Origin: Siphonodentalium dalli
Lineage: Eukaryota; Mollusca; Scaphopoda; Gadilida; Siphonodentaliidae
Length of the DNA stretch: 64,000 nt
Reading direction: 5' to 3'
Assembly (NCBI GenBank): GCA_032622095.1
Contig: CP136061.1
Span: 194,440,369 to 194,504,368, forward strand
Each line of letters opens with the position of its first letter. The first letter of the stretch is position 1. The position numbers were made by a program, and so were the translations under genes. Under the pieces are notes generated by a model that saw only the letters and a list, made by a program, of their open reading frames with translations, did no database searches and was not told the DNA's origin. Below, in pieces: positions 46,414 to 57,270 of the stretch.

Positions 46414-46962
46414 GTGCTGTAGTACAGTGCACTCAACCACATTGTGAGCGGGGAAGTTGTTACCCCCGCAACAGGAGATCTGCTCATAGGACGTGAAAAT
46501 CAGTTACAAACTTCTTCAACTTGTGGCTTGGATTCAACTCAGAGATACTGTATTGTTAGTCATTTAGATCAGGATAGAAAATGCTTCTACTGTGACTCGC
46601 GACAAGAGTGGTCGAGGCAGAATGAACATAGTCATCGAGTAGGAAATATAGTGTCTTCATTCAGGGACAGGAAGATAAGATGGTGGCAGGCCCAAAACGG
46701 CATTAAAAATGTGTTCATTCAGCTAAATTTAGAAGCAGAATTTCATTTTACTCATTTAATCATGACATTCAGAACATTCAGACCAAAAGCTATGTTTATA
46801 GAGCGATCATACGACTTTGGGCAGACGTGGAAAGTTTACAGGTATTTTGCCTATGACTGTCTGAAATCATTTCCTGGAATTCCAAGGCGGGCACCTAGGA
46901 CGTTATCAGAAGTTGTGTGTGAGGAGCGTTATTCTGATGTTGCACCTTCATCGGATGGAGAG
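46414..46962 (+). CDS. LAMB1: Laminin beta chain, coding exon 2 (LN domain, frameshifted)
   Basis: Encodes most of the laminin N-terminal (LN, domain VI) module, which drives polymerisation of laminin networks in basement membranes. The exon opens after ttttcag and reads [17 protein letters not shown] in the phase set by exon 1. It continues one frame over as [59 protein letters not shown] and VYRYFAYDC, ending [11 protein letters not shown] at donor gag|gtaaaa, phase 0. These strings are hallmark LN motifs of laminin beta-1/2 chains. The exon is 549 nt, whereas phase 1 in and phase 0 out require a length of 3n+2, so one base is in excess. The excess maps to the C run at 46463-46467, where TAC CCC GCA is expected. 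This is either an assembly error or a real disabling indel. A J-family element ends 39 bp upstream of the acceptor AG, and an A element begins 129 bp downstream. Confidence 0.93.
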
Positions 46963-47090
46963 GTAAAATTTTGTATTCAGTATTGACCCAGGGCACTCGT
47001 AGTGGATAAATGTGCAAAAAATATAAAAGTCTGTAAAAACATCACTACTATTAAAGAAGAAAATGGAGAAATGGATAAAATTTGTTCTTA

Positions 47091-47308
47091 CAGTAATGCC
47101 CTAAATAATCGACTCCTTAACCACAGCAGAATTATGATTAACTTTCAGGATTTAGTCGGAAATATGGCTTGTTGCCATTCATTGGAAAGCTCTCATTTTC
47201 ACTGAGAGCTTTCCAATGAATGGTAACAAGCCATATTTCCGACTAAATCCTGAAAAATTACCCATAATTCTGCTGTGGTTAAGGAGTCGATTATTTAGGG
47301 CATTACTG
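47091..47308. mobile_element. Palindromic MITE A, copy 13 (129 bp after laminin exon 2)
   Basis: TA-CAGTAATGCCCTAAATAATC…GCATTACTG-TA with both arms intact, in intron 2 close to the exon 2 donor. Confidence 0.87.
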
Positions 47309-47620
47309 TATTTTCATTATTGATAGTTTTCCAATAACGAAATTTTATGTGTTGAAACCATTGTTATGTAAGCAACACTTTTACAGTGATTTGTCAACAA
47401 ATATTGCTAATTGTTTAGTAATATAATTTAAAATATAAATTTAGTTTGAATATGATTTTCTGGATATTTTTCAATGCTTTGACCTTTTCCAATGTTTACC
47501 GTCAAGCTTTGATTAAATTTTTGTATCTAATTGGACTTTTATTGATAATTCCACTGTAACAGTAATGTTCACATAACAACGGTTTTGAAATGTGAAATCT
47601 CATTATTGGAGAGTTATTAA

Positions 47621-47779
47621 CCCTTTCATGACTAGCTTCCTGAAATTTTTCAAAAACCCTGTGCCAATGCATTCTCTTATAAATGTGAGTCACCCATATA
47701 TAAGAGAATGCATATATAAGAGAGTGCACTGGCACATGATCTTCAATGCTGCACCAGTGCAGCTCCCATCATGAAAGGG
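47621..47779 (-). mobile_element. piggyBac-like MITE B1, copy 7 (internal deletion)
   Basis: TTAA-CCCTTTCATGACTAGC…GCTCCCATCATGAAAGGG-TTAA. The two hairpins are collapsed into one compound structure. Confidence 0.82.
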
Positions 47780-47823
47780 TTAATAATGAAATTTAACAAA
47801 GTTTATCCAGGTGTTTATAGTCC

Positions 47824-48060
47824 TTTGATTATTGAATGGATTCTCCCATTTAGTTCTATTTAGGTATATATGGATTAGAAACGTCCTTTCTTCATTTGTA
47901 GGGATGTTCAGATACCGGTACTATGACCAGACAACATACAGAGAAATTCTGTAGGGATCCATTTGCAGGAATGATGCACTAATAAGTTAAACAAACAGCC
48001 TATTTATATGATATAGATAAAAAAAAGGCTGTTTGTTGAACTTATTAGCTGAACATTCTT
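47824..48060 (+). mobile_element. MITE J, degraded copy
   Basis: TTGAATGGATTCTCCCATTT, GATGTTCAGATACC and TTGTTGAACTTATTAGCTGA follow the J order, including the internal GTTCAACAAACAGCC hairpin. No TTAA flanks are visible. Confidence 0.55.
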
Positions 48061-48119
48061 ATAGATGGGAATAAAATAACTATTAAATATCAGCATGTAT
48101 TCAGTTATCCAAACATTAA

Positions 48120-48380
48120 CCCTTTCATGACGGGAACTGCGCTGGTGCACCATTAAAGATCATGTGCCATGCATTCTCTTTATATATACCAGTCTCCCAT
48201 GTAGGGGGCCTCGCATATATATTAAAGAGAATGCACTGGCTTTCAAGGGCAATGTAAATATTGTTAGCCAATGCAATCTCTTAGATATGTGAGGCTCCCA
48301 TAGGCTAGCTCACATATATAAGAGAATGCATTGGCACAGGGTTTTCACAAAATTTCAGGAAGCTCCAGTCATGGGAAGGG
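48120..48380 (+). mobile_element. piggyBac-like MITE B1, copy 8
   Basis: TTAA-CCCTTTCATGACGGGAAC…CCAGTCATGGGAAGGG-TTAA, with two hairpins. Confidence 0.85.
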
Positions 48381-48420
48381 TTAAGAGCACTTGAATCATT
48401 CAGGGTATATTCATGACATA

Positions 48421-48637
48421 CTGTAATGCCCTAATTAATCGACTCCATAACCACATCAGAATTATGGGTAATTTTTCATTATATATTTGGAAATATGGCT
48501 TGTTGCCATTCATTGGAAAGCTCTCGCCGAGAGCTTTCCGATGAATTCATGGCAACAAGCCATATTTCCGACTAAATCCTGAAAAATTACCCATAATTCT
48601 GATGTGGTTATGGAGTCGATTAATTAGGGCATTACTG
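48421..48637. mobile_element. Palindromic MITE A, copy 14
   Basis: TA-CTGTAATGCCCTAATTAATC…GCATTACTG-TA with full arms. It sits between B1 (48120-48380) and B3. Confidence 0.87.
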
Positions 48638-48758
48638 TACATACTGGAAGATGAGCCAATTGGTCTCCTGACACCTGATCCGTTTTATCAGATAATTTTG
48701 GTGACATTGCTGCTACTAGTACCTCTAGCAACATCCTGGTACACAGATGTTTGATTAA

Positions 48759-49999
48759 CCCTTTCAGTGCCAAGTCCGATTTTTGTATCAACCCATAATT
48801 TCCTTGATAATTTTTCAAATTTATTGATTATAATAATGTAATACATTGATGGAAAGAGGTCTTAGAGCTCTTTCCATCAGTGTATCACATTATTATAATT
48901 ATACCCCTTTAAAAAAAAAAAAGGGGGATATACTGTTTTGCACCTGTCCGTGCGTCCGGGCGTCCGTACGTCCGTCCGATGTCTGTTCGTGTCATAACTT
49001 GAACAGTAGTGCTCGGATCTCAATGAAATTAGGTATGGATGTTCACTATAATGAGGACATTAAATAGAGGGTTCCATCGTTTTGTTTGGATTTTCCATTC
49101 TAGAGTGATCTTTGTTTATCTGGAAATAGTGGCTTTTTGGTCCGTCTGGTGTCTGTTCATGTCGTAACTTCAACAGTTGTGCTGGGATCTCAATCAAATT
49201 TGGTGTGGATGTTCACAACTATGAGGACATTAAATAGAGGGTTCCATCGTTTTGTTCGGATTTTCCATTCTAGAGTTATTCATCTTTGTTTATCTTGAAA
49301 TGTTGGATTTTTGGTCCATCTGGTGTCTGTTCATGTCATAACCTGAACAGTAGTGCTCGGATCTCAATGAAAATTTGTATGGATGTTCACTACTATGAGG
49401 GCATTCAATAGAGGGTTCCATCGTTTTGTTCGGATTTTCCATTCTAGAGTTCTACGTCTTTGTTCATCTGGAAATGTTGGTTCGTCTGGTGTCTGTTCAT
49501 GTCGTAACTTCGACAGTTGTACTGGGATCTCAATGGGATTTGGTATGGATGTTCACTACTATGAGGACATTAAAAAGAGGGTTCCATCGTTTTGTTCCGC
49601 TTTTCCATTCTAGAGTAATTCATCTTTGTTTATCTGGAAATGTTGGCTGTTTGATCCATCCGATGTCTGTTCAGCTCATAACATGAACAGTAATGCTCGG
49701 ATCTCAATGAAATTTTGTATGGATGTTCACCACTATGAGGACATTTAATGGCACATTCAAATGTTTGTTTTGGTTTTTTGTTCTATAGTTATTCATCTTT
49801 GTTTATTTGAAAATGCTGATTTCTGGGTCCATATGTCTGAGTATAGCCATCATAAGTTATAGATGTGCCCACACTAGGCGGTATGCCACGAGGGGGTATG
49901 CACCGGACGACAGTCCATCTCTTGTTTATAATCAATAAATTTGAAAAATTATCAAGGAAATATGGGTTGATACAAAAATCGGACTTGGCACTGAAAGGG
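48759..49999. mobile_element. piggyBac-like MITE B3, interrupted by C and bounded by D2
   Basis: TTAA-CCCTTTCAGTGCCAAGTCC…GGACTTGGCACTGAAAGGG. The ~80-bp arms pair (GGGTTGATACAAAAATCG and complement). A central ACATTGATGGAAAGAG hairpin is present. A C element sits between the centre and the right arm. The right TTAA is split by element D2. Confidence 0.85.
48900..49927 (+). repeat. C-family tandem array inserted in B3
   Basis: 5' TATACCCCTTTAAA…GGGGGATATACTG hairpin, about five ~174-bp units, then ACGACAGTCCATCTCTTGTTT. ATAAT on both sides is a possible short duplication, since the host element is a palindrome whose other arm shows the original sequence. Confidence 0.85.
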
Positions 50000-50002
50000 T
50001 TA

Positions 50003-51212
50003 GGCCAAAAAAAAAATATTATTTGTTTCCTATTACGGTGCCAAAAAATTCCAGGTAGGTAGGTAGGGATTTATTTTTTTTTGGTAATATTTTTTTATTT
50101 TTTCCCCGAACAGTTAAGAAGTACATTAATGCTTACTCTTTATACTTGTGTTAAGGCTGTCCATGTATATTGCAAGTAAACAGTTAATGTAGCACAATAA
50201 TATGATAAGTATTGTCAATCTGAACAAACAAATGCCACCCACGCACTCAATTATGCAGCTCTCTTGTAATTATTCTCTCAGTTTAGATTGTGGTGGCACA
50301 TCTTTCTCAGAGCACAATATTGACATATCAACAGGCCCAAGACATACACTATTACTTTATAATAACATAACTTGTATGATATTAATTCAAACCTCACTTA
50401 AATATTTGGTCATACACCTCAGGACCTAAGACACATATCTCACATGCACCTCAGACACATTGCACAGGGTGTAAATGTTCCTCAGACATCCCTCAACTGC
50501 ACTGAAATATAAAGTCCCACACCACACTGAAAATGGTACCACAGGCCACACCTTGACTGAGGTACCACACCTCAGCATTCAAATTGGCATATGCATGCCT
50601 GTAAGTTTTATATACCCAAACAAACCAGTAGATAATTTCATGTGCTTTTTAGTGCCCATCCCAGAAGGGTGTTTGATATGGTAGACATGCAGTCATCTTT
50701 ATACTGTCTGTATACATACTAGTAACTATGCCTGAACACTATGAATCCTTGATTGACTGGGGAGAGGAACTTTAAATTCTGATATAGAAAGTCTTCTACA
50801 TGTATATTGCTCTCTAGCAGATAAGACTTCTTCCCATAAGACATGGGAGTTGAACAAACAAGATTACCACAGGCAGGTTTTAAAGACTGCAGATTTATTG
50901 GTGAGATTGGGATTCATCTGCAACCACAAATGGACATGTATTTTAATAGAAGTAAATTGTTTTTGAAAATTCCATCTAAAATTATTGCTGCTTAATGTAA
51001 ACATAGTATATAGTATATATTTAACGATTTTGATGTGTTTACATGCCAATGACATGCATTAAAAAAAAAAAAAAAATTAAAATTTTTTTTTTTTTTTTTT
51101 TTGGGTTGAAATTTTTTGATTTGGGTTGAAATTTGAAAAAAAAAGTCCAGGTCGGCCCAATTTCGGCAGGTCGGTCGGGTAACCGGAAACACAGATGTTT
51201 TTTTTTTTGGCC
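50003..51212 (-). mobile_element. PIF/Harbinger-like element D, copy 2
   Basis: Inverted copy of the element at 5654-6895, flanked by TTA (50000-50002 and 51213-51215). The insertion lies inside the TTAA duplication that ends element B3: removing D2 restores GAAAGGG-TTAA. This orders the two insertions. Confidence 0.8.
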
Positions 51213-51304
51213 TTAATACTAGTATGGGTCTCTTTTGAATTTTAGGCCTTGTCTCTGTGATCGGTACCAAAATACAGGTATCAATTCTCCACACATGTAT
51301 TTAA

Positions 51305-51570
51305 CCCTTCCATGACTGGTGCTTCCTGAAATTTTGCGAAATCCCTGTGCCAATGCATTCTCATATATATGTGAGTCTCCATAGGGAGCCTCGCGTATAT
51401 TTAAGAGAATGCATTGACCTAACAATATTTACAATGATTGTCCTAACAATATTTACAATGATTGTAAGTCAGTGCATTCTCTTATATATGGGATACTCGC
51501 ATATATATAAGAGAATGCACTGGCACATAATCTTAAATGCTGCACCGGCGCAGTTCCCATCATGAAAGGG
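51305..51570 (-). mobile_element. piggyBac-like MITE B1, copy 9
   Basis: TTAA-CCCTTCCATGACTGG…CAGTTCCCATCATGAAAGGG. A local CAATATTTACAATGATTGT duplication sits between the hairpins. Confidence 0.78.
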
Positions 51571-51874
51571 ATATACCCTCGATGTTGGGCACTGGAGATA
51601 ATTAATACCAGCAATGCTTACAACATCATTTGAAACATGATGTTCTCTACATTTTTAATAAGTTTTATTTATTCAAGCAATCACAAGTAAATCACTGGTT
51701 GAATCTAACAAAATGTTCCAGTGTCTAAAATGAAAAAAGTCAACTTCTTCATTATTAATACATGGAGCCTACATATCTACCAGTACATATTTTATTTCTT
51801 AAGATGGAGTAAATTATGTTTTATTTTTCATTTTGAGGTAAACACATAGAAGTCTACAGTATTTTCCATTGGTA

Positions 51875-53277
51875 CTGTTATGCCCTAAGTAAATGGCCCA
51901 TCTAACTGAAGTGGCACCCCAGTTTAACTGCGTTCCGTTTTAACCTAACCGCGGTTATAAGATGCGTTTAAAACGCAAGAGAACCGAATAAATTGTGCGG
52001 TTAAAACTGATACGTCGCGGTTAAACCGGTATATGTCGCTCTTAATGGAACAGATACTATATGGCATATATGGCGTGTCATGTTTTAGTTGCCATGCTCG
52101 TTAGACAAGTTAGCACAAATAACATGCCAGTGTCCCTTTCAATATCAATATTTTTTGTTGTGGATCTTATATTTATTTTGGATAAATAGAACAGACATTC
52201 ATATACCAATATTTTATGTTTTGGGTAAACGGAAGATTGTGATGTATGGTGTGAAAAAATAAAAGTGTTTTTGTGTGTTTATTTATTTTTGGATTTCTTT
52301 TTATTATAATGTTGTATACTTTATAGTAGCCTTTTGGTGAAAATAACAGTTGGGCTAACCCCGACGGGTAATCGGAATTCTTACGGCCCATTTTCAACTT
52401 TAACCATCGATAAAATAAATAATTATATAATTATATATAAATATAATTATTCGACAATTTACTTTCAATGTAAGGAAACGCGTTTAAAATGGAACCATAA
52501 CGGAAAAAACACATTCAAACGGATCAAATGGCCACTGAATTTCAAACGGAATTCGAGTGGATAATTATATAAAAATATAAAGTGGGGGTTAGAGTCCCAC
52601 ACATGCATCATAAATGTAAAGTGAGGGAAAGAAAAATGCGTTTAAACGGAACAACCGCAGTCTTCAAATGTCGGGCATTATTCGGATATCGGAAACCGAT
52701 ATTTAAGTTTTCCGATATTGCATTCGTTGCTATATAATCATAATTAACTACAAACGTGACACGCCAGCTAGATTCGCGAATTGCGTATGTACTATTACTA
52801 GTATTAAATTCAGCACATACTTTGCTTCAAACATAAGCATGTATTTTTTCTCAAGCCGAACAAAGGATGTATACTAGAACATATACGTCAAAATTATACA
52901 GTTTTCAACAAGTCGGGATTAAAACATAAAATATATCGTGTTGAGTACCGATGGTGATAACAAAAACATACAATCAACTCCTGGTCGATTATGAAGTTAC
53001 CACTTTGCCGTGATCGCTAAAACACAAAACGATAACATACACTGGTAGATGCATGGGTAGTACCCCTCTCTTTCCCATTAAATATTCAAATACTGGAAGG
53101 TTAACGTTTACGTGCAGTGTAACCGCAGTTAAGGGTTATTAACTGCGGTAACCTAACCGCATGTAACTGCGATGCCACCGCAGTTACGGCAAATAACTGC
53201 GGTGCGGTTACGGTTTAACCGCAGTTGTAAACGGATTATAACTGCAGTTAATGGGTCATTTACTTAGGGCATAACAG
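51875..53277. mobile_element. TA-flanked TIR element S, 1.4 kb, A-related ends
   Basis: TA-CTGTTATGCCCTAAGTAAAT…ATTTACTTAGGGCATAACAG-TA. The TGCCCTAA(A/G)TAA core is shared with MITE A. Subterminal repeats of AACCGCAGTTA / TAACTGCGGT fill both ends. No transposase recognised. Confidence 0.75.
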
Positions 53278-53454
53278 TAGCTGAAAAAATGTTCTCAAGT
53301 CAAGTTTCTCAGAAGCAGTTTGTGGGTTAAAGGAGACACACCTCTTCTTATTTAATCATTAATTGTTCTACTTATTTCCATGTTTTTAATGTGCATAGAG
53401 TTTATTCTTGGTAGAACCAGGGGCCGAATTTTTACCTCTTGCCCACTACCAAAT

Positions 53455-54606
53455 TAGGGTCCTGTGAATTGGAGATTTTGATCGAATCGAATATCGAATC
53501 GAATTGAAAAATTCGAATCGAATATCGAATCGAATATCGAATCGAATATCGAATCAAATTATACATGTGTGTTGCATTCTCAATTAGGCATGTTTTGCCA
53601 ACAATTAGATGATGTTTGAAACGTTCTATGAACTTCCATGAGTTCCATCATAACTTATGTGGCGATCAACCGTCAATCACGATACTATTAACTTCAATTG
53701 ATTATTGTCGAGAAGATACAAAAAACAGATCAAACCGTCCATGCGGACGTCACGACAATTAATATACAACCGGCCTATCGGAACTAAAATCACTCAAAGT
53801 TTGTACAGTTTGCATGTACATGCAAAATTGCAAATGGGCATTCGGAAACACCCGTTGTTGTAAACTTGAAGATGCAACAACAGTCGCAGGGTAGCCTGTT
53901 TATGTAGTACTGGGTGCTTCTGGAACTGATGATTCCATAGATGGGTCGTTGTCCCAGATGCTTGCGATTTATACACCATGTTGTATTCGTCACACGTGTA
54001 AGTTCTTGCACTGCCCGAGAAGCTTATCATGTTTAAAATAAACATGAATAACGGACGACTTATTGTCAAGCGCCAAAGGAACGCTCCGAAACTGACAATC
54101 AATTTCAAAAGAAAACGCGACCAACATGCACTTTTCGACCCCTGAAACACGTGTTTACATCATCAACGATGTCACATACAAATAACGCGGAACCTGAGAT
54201 AGACAGTCGGCGGATAATGCTAGCAGTTGCTCAGTCTCATAGTTATTATAATTTATGTGCGTCGTCGGTCCAACAGCGATTTCAGAGCTTTTGGCAACCA
54301 TGTTCAAAGCTAGAATTCAGACGTATTTAGTGGTCCTAATTTGGAGGCTAATTACTGGCCATAAATATATGCGTACATTCGTGATGTACAATAAGAATTA
54401 TAAAGCGCACATATTCATAATTTTAGGGAATTAAATGCACAGAAACAGCTAAGATCGACGTGTGTATGTGTTCGTAAGCAGCTAATAATTTCATCCATAT
54501 ACCGGTATATTCGAAATTTCGAGTTGGAAATTTCGACTCAAATTCGTATCGAATTTGACTTTCGAATCGAATATCGAATCGAATATCGAATATTCGCAGG
54601 ACCCTA
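53455..54606. mobile_element. hAT-like element M, 1.15 kb, 8-bp TSD TACCAAAT
   Basis: Perfect TACCAAAT at 53447-53454 and 54607-54614 flanks TAGGGTCCTGTGAAT…ATTCGCAGGACCCTA. Subterminal (TCGAATCGAATA)n arrays occur at both ends (53480-53555 and 54560-54592). TAGGG ends with 8-bp duplications fit hAT. A relic BED-finger ORF lies inside on the minus strand. Confidence 0.85.
53794..54150 (-). pseudogene. Relic hAT-transposase N-terminus (BED-finger-like)
   Basis: A 118-codon minus-strand ORF in element M includes TYTCDEYNMVYKSQASGT followed by TTHLWNHQFQKHPVL. This follows the BED zinc-finger layout (C-x2-C, a K-S/T-rich loop, then HL-x2-H-x4-H as H-L-W-N-H-Q-F-Q-K-H). The second zinc-binding Cys is Tyr here, so the finger would not work. 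BED fingers are usual at the N-terminus of hAT transposases, and the element's ends independently indicate hAT. No RNase-H-like catalytic core or hAT dimerisation region is visible in the 1.15-kb element. Confidence 0.5.
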
Positions 54607-54614
54607 TACCAAAT

Positions 54615-55149
54615 ATAGCCTATTACCAAAATCTAGTCTAAAATTTGTCACTTTACCCAAGTTCCCAATTTACAGTCTGAAAATTGCCAATTTTATTTTC
54701 CCGATTTGGCTTTATTCTTCCAGTTTCTATTAGTTTAAGTTGCTGATATTAATTCAGTGAGTCATTAGCCTAATTAACTTGCAAAATCGTGCTCACAAAA
54801 CACACCAAACCGGGGCTAACAAACATCCAAAAAACCTGATTCCTCTAAAATGGGCAATTTTAACCCAAAATAAAACGAAGTCATTTAGACTTATGGGTAT
54901 GGTATATGTTTATTAACTTAATTTATTATATGATCATAAGTTTCTTTCCCCAATTCCTATGTTAAAACATAAAGAAAAAATGAGATATCTAACAATTTTC
55001 ACCTCATTAATGAAACAACAGGTTAATAACAGTTCTGAGTGACGTCAGATACTTCAAAGGTTAACATAACTTATTATCAGACCTGGAAATGGACGTTCAA
55101 CATCACAACGTCTTGTCCAATCAAAGTGTGTTTCATGTAATAAAACAGT
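54615..55149. other. Intron 2, no feature recognised
   Basis: AT-rich unique sequence between hAT-like M and palindrome T. Confidence 0.4.
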
Positions 55150-55290
55150 TATCGCATTGTTTCTTGGTTGACTCGAGGAATTGTCAGCCCTTGGAAGTCA
55201 ATATTCACCTAGGCCTACGGCCTTGGTGAATATTGTCTTCCCCGGGTTGACAATTCCTCATGTCAACCTCGAAACAATGCGATAATTGTA
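55150..55290. repeat. Large palindrome T
   Basis: AGTTATCGCATTGTTTC…GAGGAATTGTCA pairs with TGACAATTCCTC…GAAACAATGCGATAATTG. The loop side has CAATATTCACCTAGGCCTAC / GGTGAATATTGTCTTCC. MITE-like, but no TSD was found. Confidence 0.6.
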
Positions 55291-55450
55291 TATTGATATG
55301 TTTAGGGATGTTCGTTAATAGAAATTAAATGGACGTGTATGACAATTGATTCTACATACTAATTTATACAAAGAATCAATCATATATAATAGTCCTGACT
55401 ATAATTTGTATATAATAATTTCTACTACTAGTACTAGAATAAAGTCTATA

Positions 55451-55560
55451 TCAGATTTATAGAGGTATTGACTTAGTATGAGCTGGTATATACCGGTACA
55501 TGTCATGTATCAGATTTATAGAGGTACTGTCTTACAGACTTAGTATGAGCTGGTATATGT
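55451..55560 (+). repeat. Short tandem duplication (~60-bp unit)
   Basis: TATCAGATTTATAGAGGTA…GACTTAGTATGAGCTGGTAT occurs twice with small indels. Confidence 0.85.
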
Positions 55561-55835
55561 TATCAAGGAGAAGTCATAATGGCTCAAGTTCAATTTACAC
55601 CCCATCACCATTCTGTTAGCCAATCAGTTTTATGCAACACAAGAGCCCATTTATAAAACCATTATAGTGAGTAAGAACACCATTATAATCAGTAAATATA
55701 CTTGAAACATGCTGTTGGGACATATGCTTACTGGTATTGGAAAGAGAAGTAACATCTCCCTCAGACAGCAATAGGGAGAAGTGCCACATTTTAGGGAGAA
55801 GATTTCGCCCTCTAGGCTGGTAGTACGAAAATTTT
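55552..55835 (+). mobile_element. E-family repeat, uninterrupted copy
   Basis: AAGGAGAAGTCATAATGG, GTTCAATTTACACCCC, CATGCTGTTGGGACAT, GAAGTAACATCTCCC and CCCTCTAGGCTGG occur in the same order as the split copy at 11.6-12.6 kb. The termini are not defined. Confidence 0.55.
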
Positions 55836-56149
55836 CCAAATAGTTAGGCAGTGTTTTTTTTCTTTCTCTTAAAAACCTTTCAGCTGTAAGGAATATAGTA
55901 GTGTAGTCACAGTCCCATGGAATATAGTAGATCCATATGTGTTGAAAATGAGCCAAGCGTTAGATAAAAACATGTTGTCCCTTGAATTCATTCATTCTGC
56001 AGTAAGATCTCTACCAACGTTGAGCTTAATAACCAACTTACATGTATATTTGATTTTGGGATTGGGAAAAACGATAAATATTCACATTGACATTCTAACA
56101 TGAAACTATAGATTAACCTTCTGGAGAAAATTTTAAAAAGAAATTGAGG

Positions 56150-56206
56150 CAGGCAAGAAAATCTCAGCCAGGCAGTGTTTCGGAAACAAAGAGGTTTTTT
56201 TGTGTG
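56150..56206 (+). mobile_element. D-mini fragment (right end)
   Basis: GGCAAGAAAATCTCAGCCAG followed by TTTCGGAAACAAAGAGG and an oligo-T tract matches the right half of the small D-type element at 13717-14471. The left end is absent. Confidence 0.5.
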
Positions 56207-56336
56207 CCTAACTCATTGTCTGCAGTCAACGTTTTAATGGGTTAATTAGCACACACTACTGAACAAATATGTTTCACATTCTAAAGACAGCTGGAGTTAT
56301 AGCCATGCAAATTATTTAATCTGTTGGAGTTGTTAA

Positions 56337-56728
56337 CCCTTTACCCAACAGAAGGGCCCTGTGCCAATGCATTCTCTTATATATGCGAGTCGACCATAGG
56401 TCGCCTCGCATATATAAGAGAATGCATTGGCTTAACACATTACAAATTATAAAATTGTTAAAGAATGTAAGAAAAAATGGTAAAAAGTGTTATAAAAAGA
56501 TTTTTTTTAGGCCAATGCATTCTCTTATATATGCGAGGCGACCTATGGTCGACTCGCATATATAAGAGAATGCATTGGCACAGGGCATAACTGTAACCAT
56601 CACAATGTGGTCAATGATCCGGTTCCAATGATATCCATATTTGTATGGTTCTATTGAGACAGACCGAAGATATTTTAGGCTGTTGAAGCTTTATTTGGCC
56701 GGTTTTGGCCGGTTTGTTGGGTAAAGGG
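56337..56728 (+). mobile_element. piggyBac-like MITE B2, copy 3
   Basis: TTAA-CCCTTTACCCAACAGAAGG…GTTTGTTGGGTAAAGGG-TTAA. It is very close in sequence to copy 1 at 23148-23539. Confidence 0.87.
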
Positions 56729-56732
56729 TTAA

Positions 56733-57266
56733 ATGATTGAAAATTTCAAATTGGAGCTGGAACATGTTATGCATTATTTTTTTTCAATGGCAGGGGCCCA
56801 GGACCATTTCCCAAATCAGAATGGATAATCCCTTACTACAGAGTACTACACGAATATTTGACATCAAGATCAGCTTCACAGCTGTTTACATAATTGCAGT
56901 AATTCTACCCAATATATCACTATACAACTATATAGTTATCAGTTTACTTATAGTCAATATAGTGCAGGTAACTAATTTCACAGTCTGCCAACTTCATAGC
57001 GGAAATAGTATATTCCAGTTAATTGTCCCAATTAAGTATATTTGCTGGGATAGGTATGATAGTTCAGTGTTATACGCATTGTGTATTGTGTAAATATACT
57101 GAATGACTTCTGATGGAATTTAATTCGGCAATGAACTAATTTTATAATTCAGGCCTCGCTTGCTCACCTGTTTTGAATGAATCATTTCCCCCAAGTGTAT
57201 ATTGCTAAACGTTAGCTCATTTGAACAGCTCAAACCTAATTTGAGAGATATTCAGAACACTGTTCT
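56733..57266. other. Intron 2, no gene supported
   Basis: A 118-codon + ORF (56737-57093) has hydrophobic stretches (FTAVYIIAVILPNISLYNYI, VISLLIVNIVQV). It lies between two MITEs, lacks a good start context and resembles no family. Probably a chance ORF. Confidence 0.35.
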
Positions 57267-57270
57267 TTAA

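Noticed and set aside
46457-46962. Alternative acceptor (GAAG at 46456) that would keep the LN frame open from exon 1
   Set aside because: It lacks a pyrimidine tract and would remove the conserved CERGSCYP segment, whereas the acceptor at 46413 is strong and its product matches laminin beta.
56737-57093. 118-codon ORF with hydrophobic segments
   Set aside because: It lies between two MITEs, with weak start context and no family; hydrophobic strings are expected by chance in AT-rich DNA.
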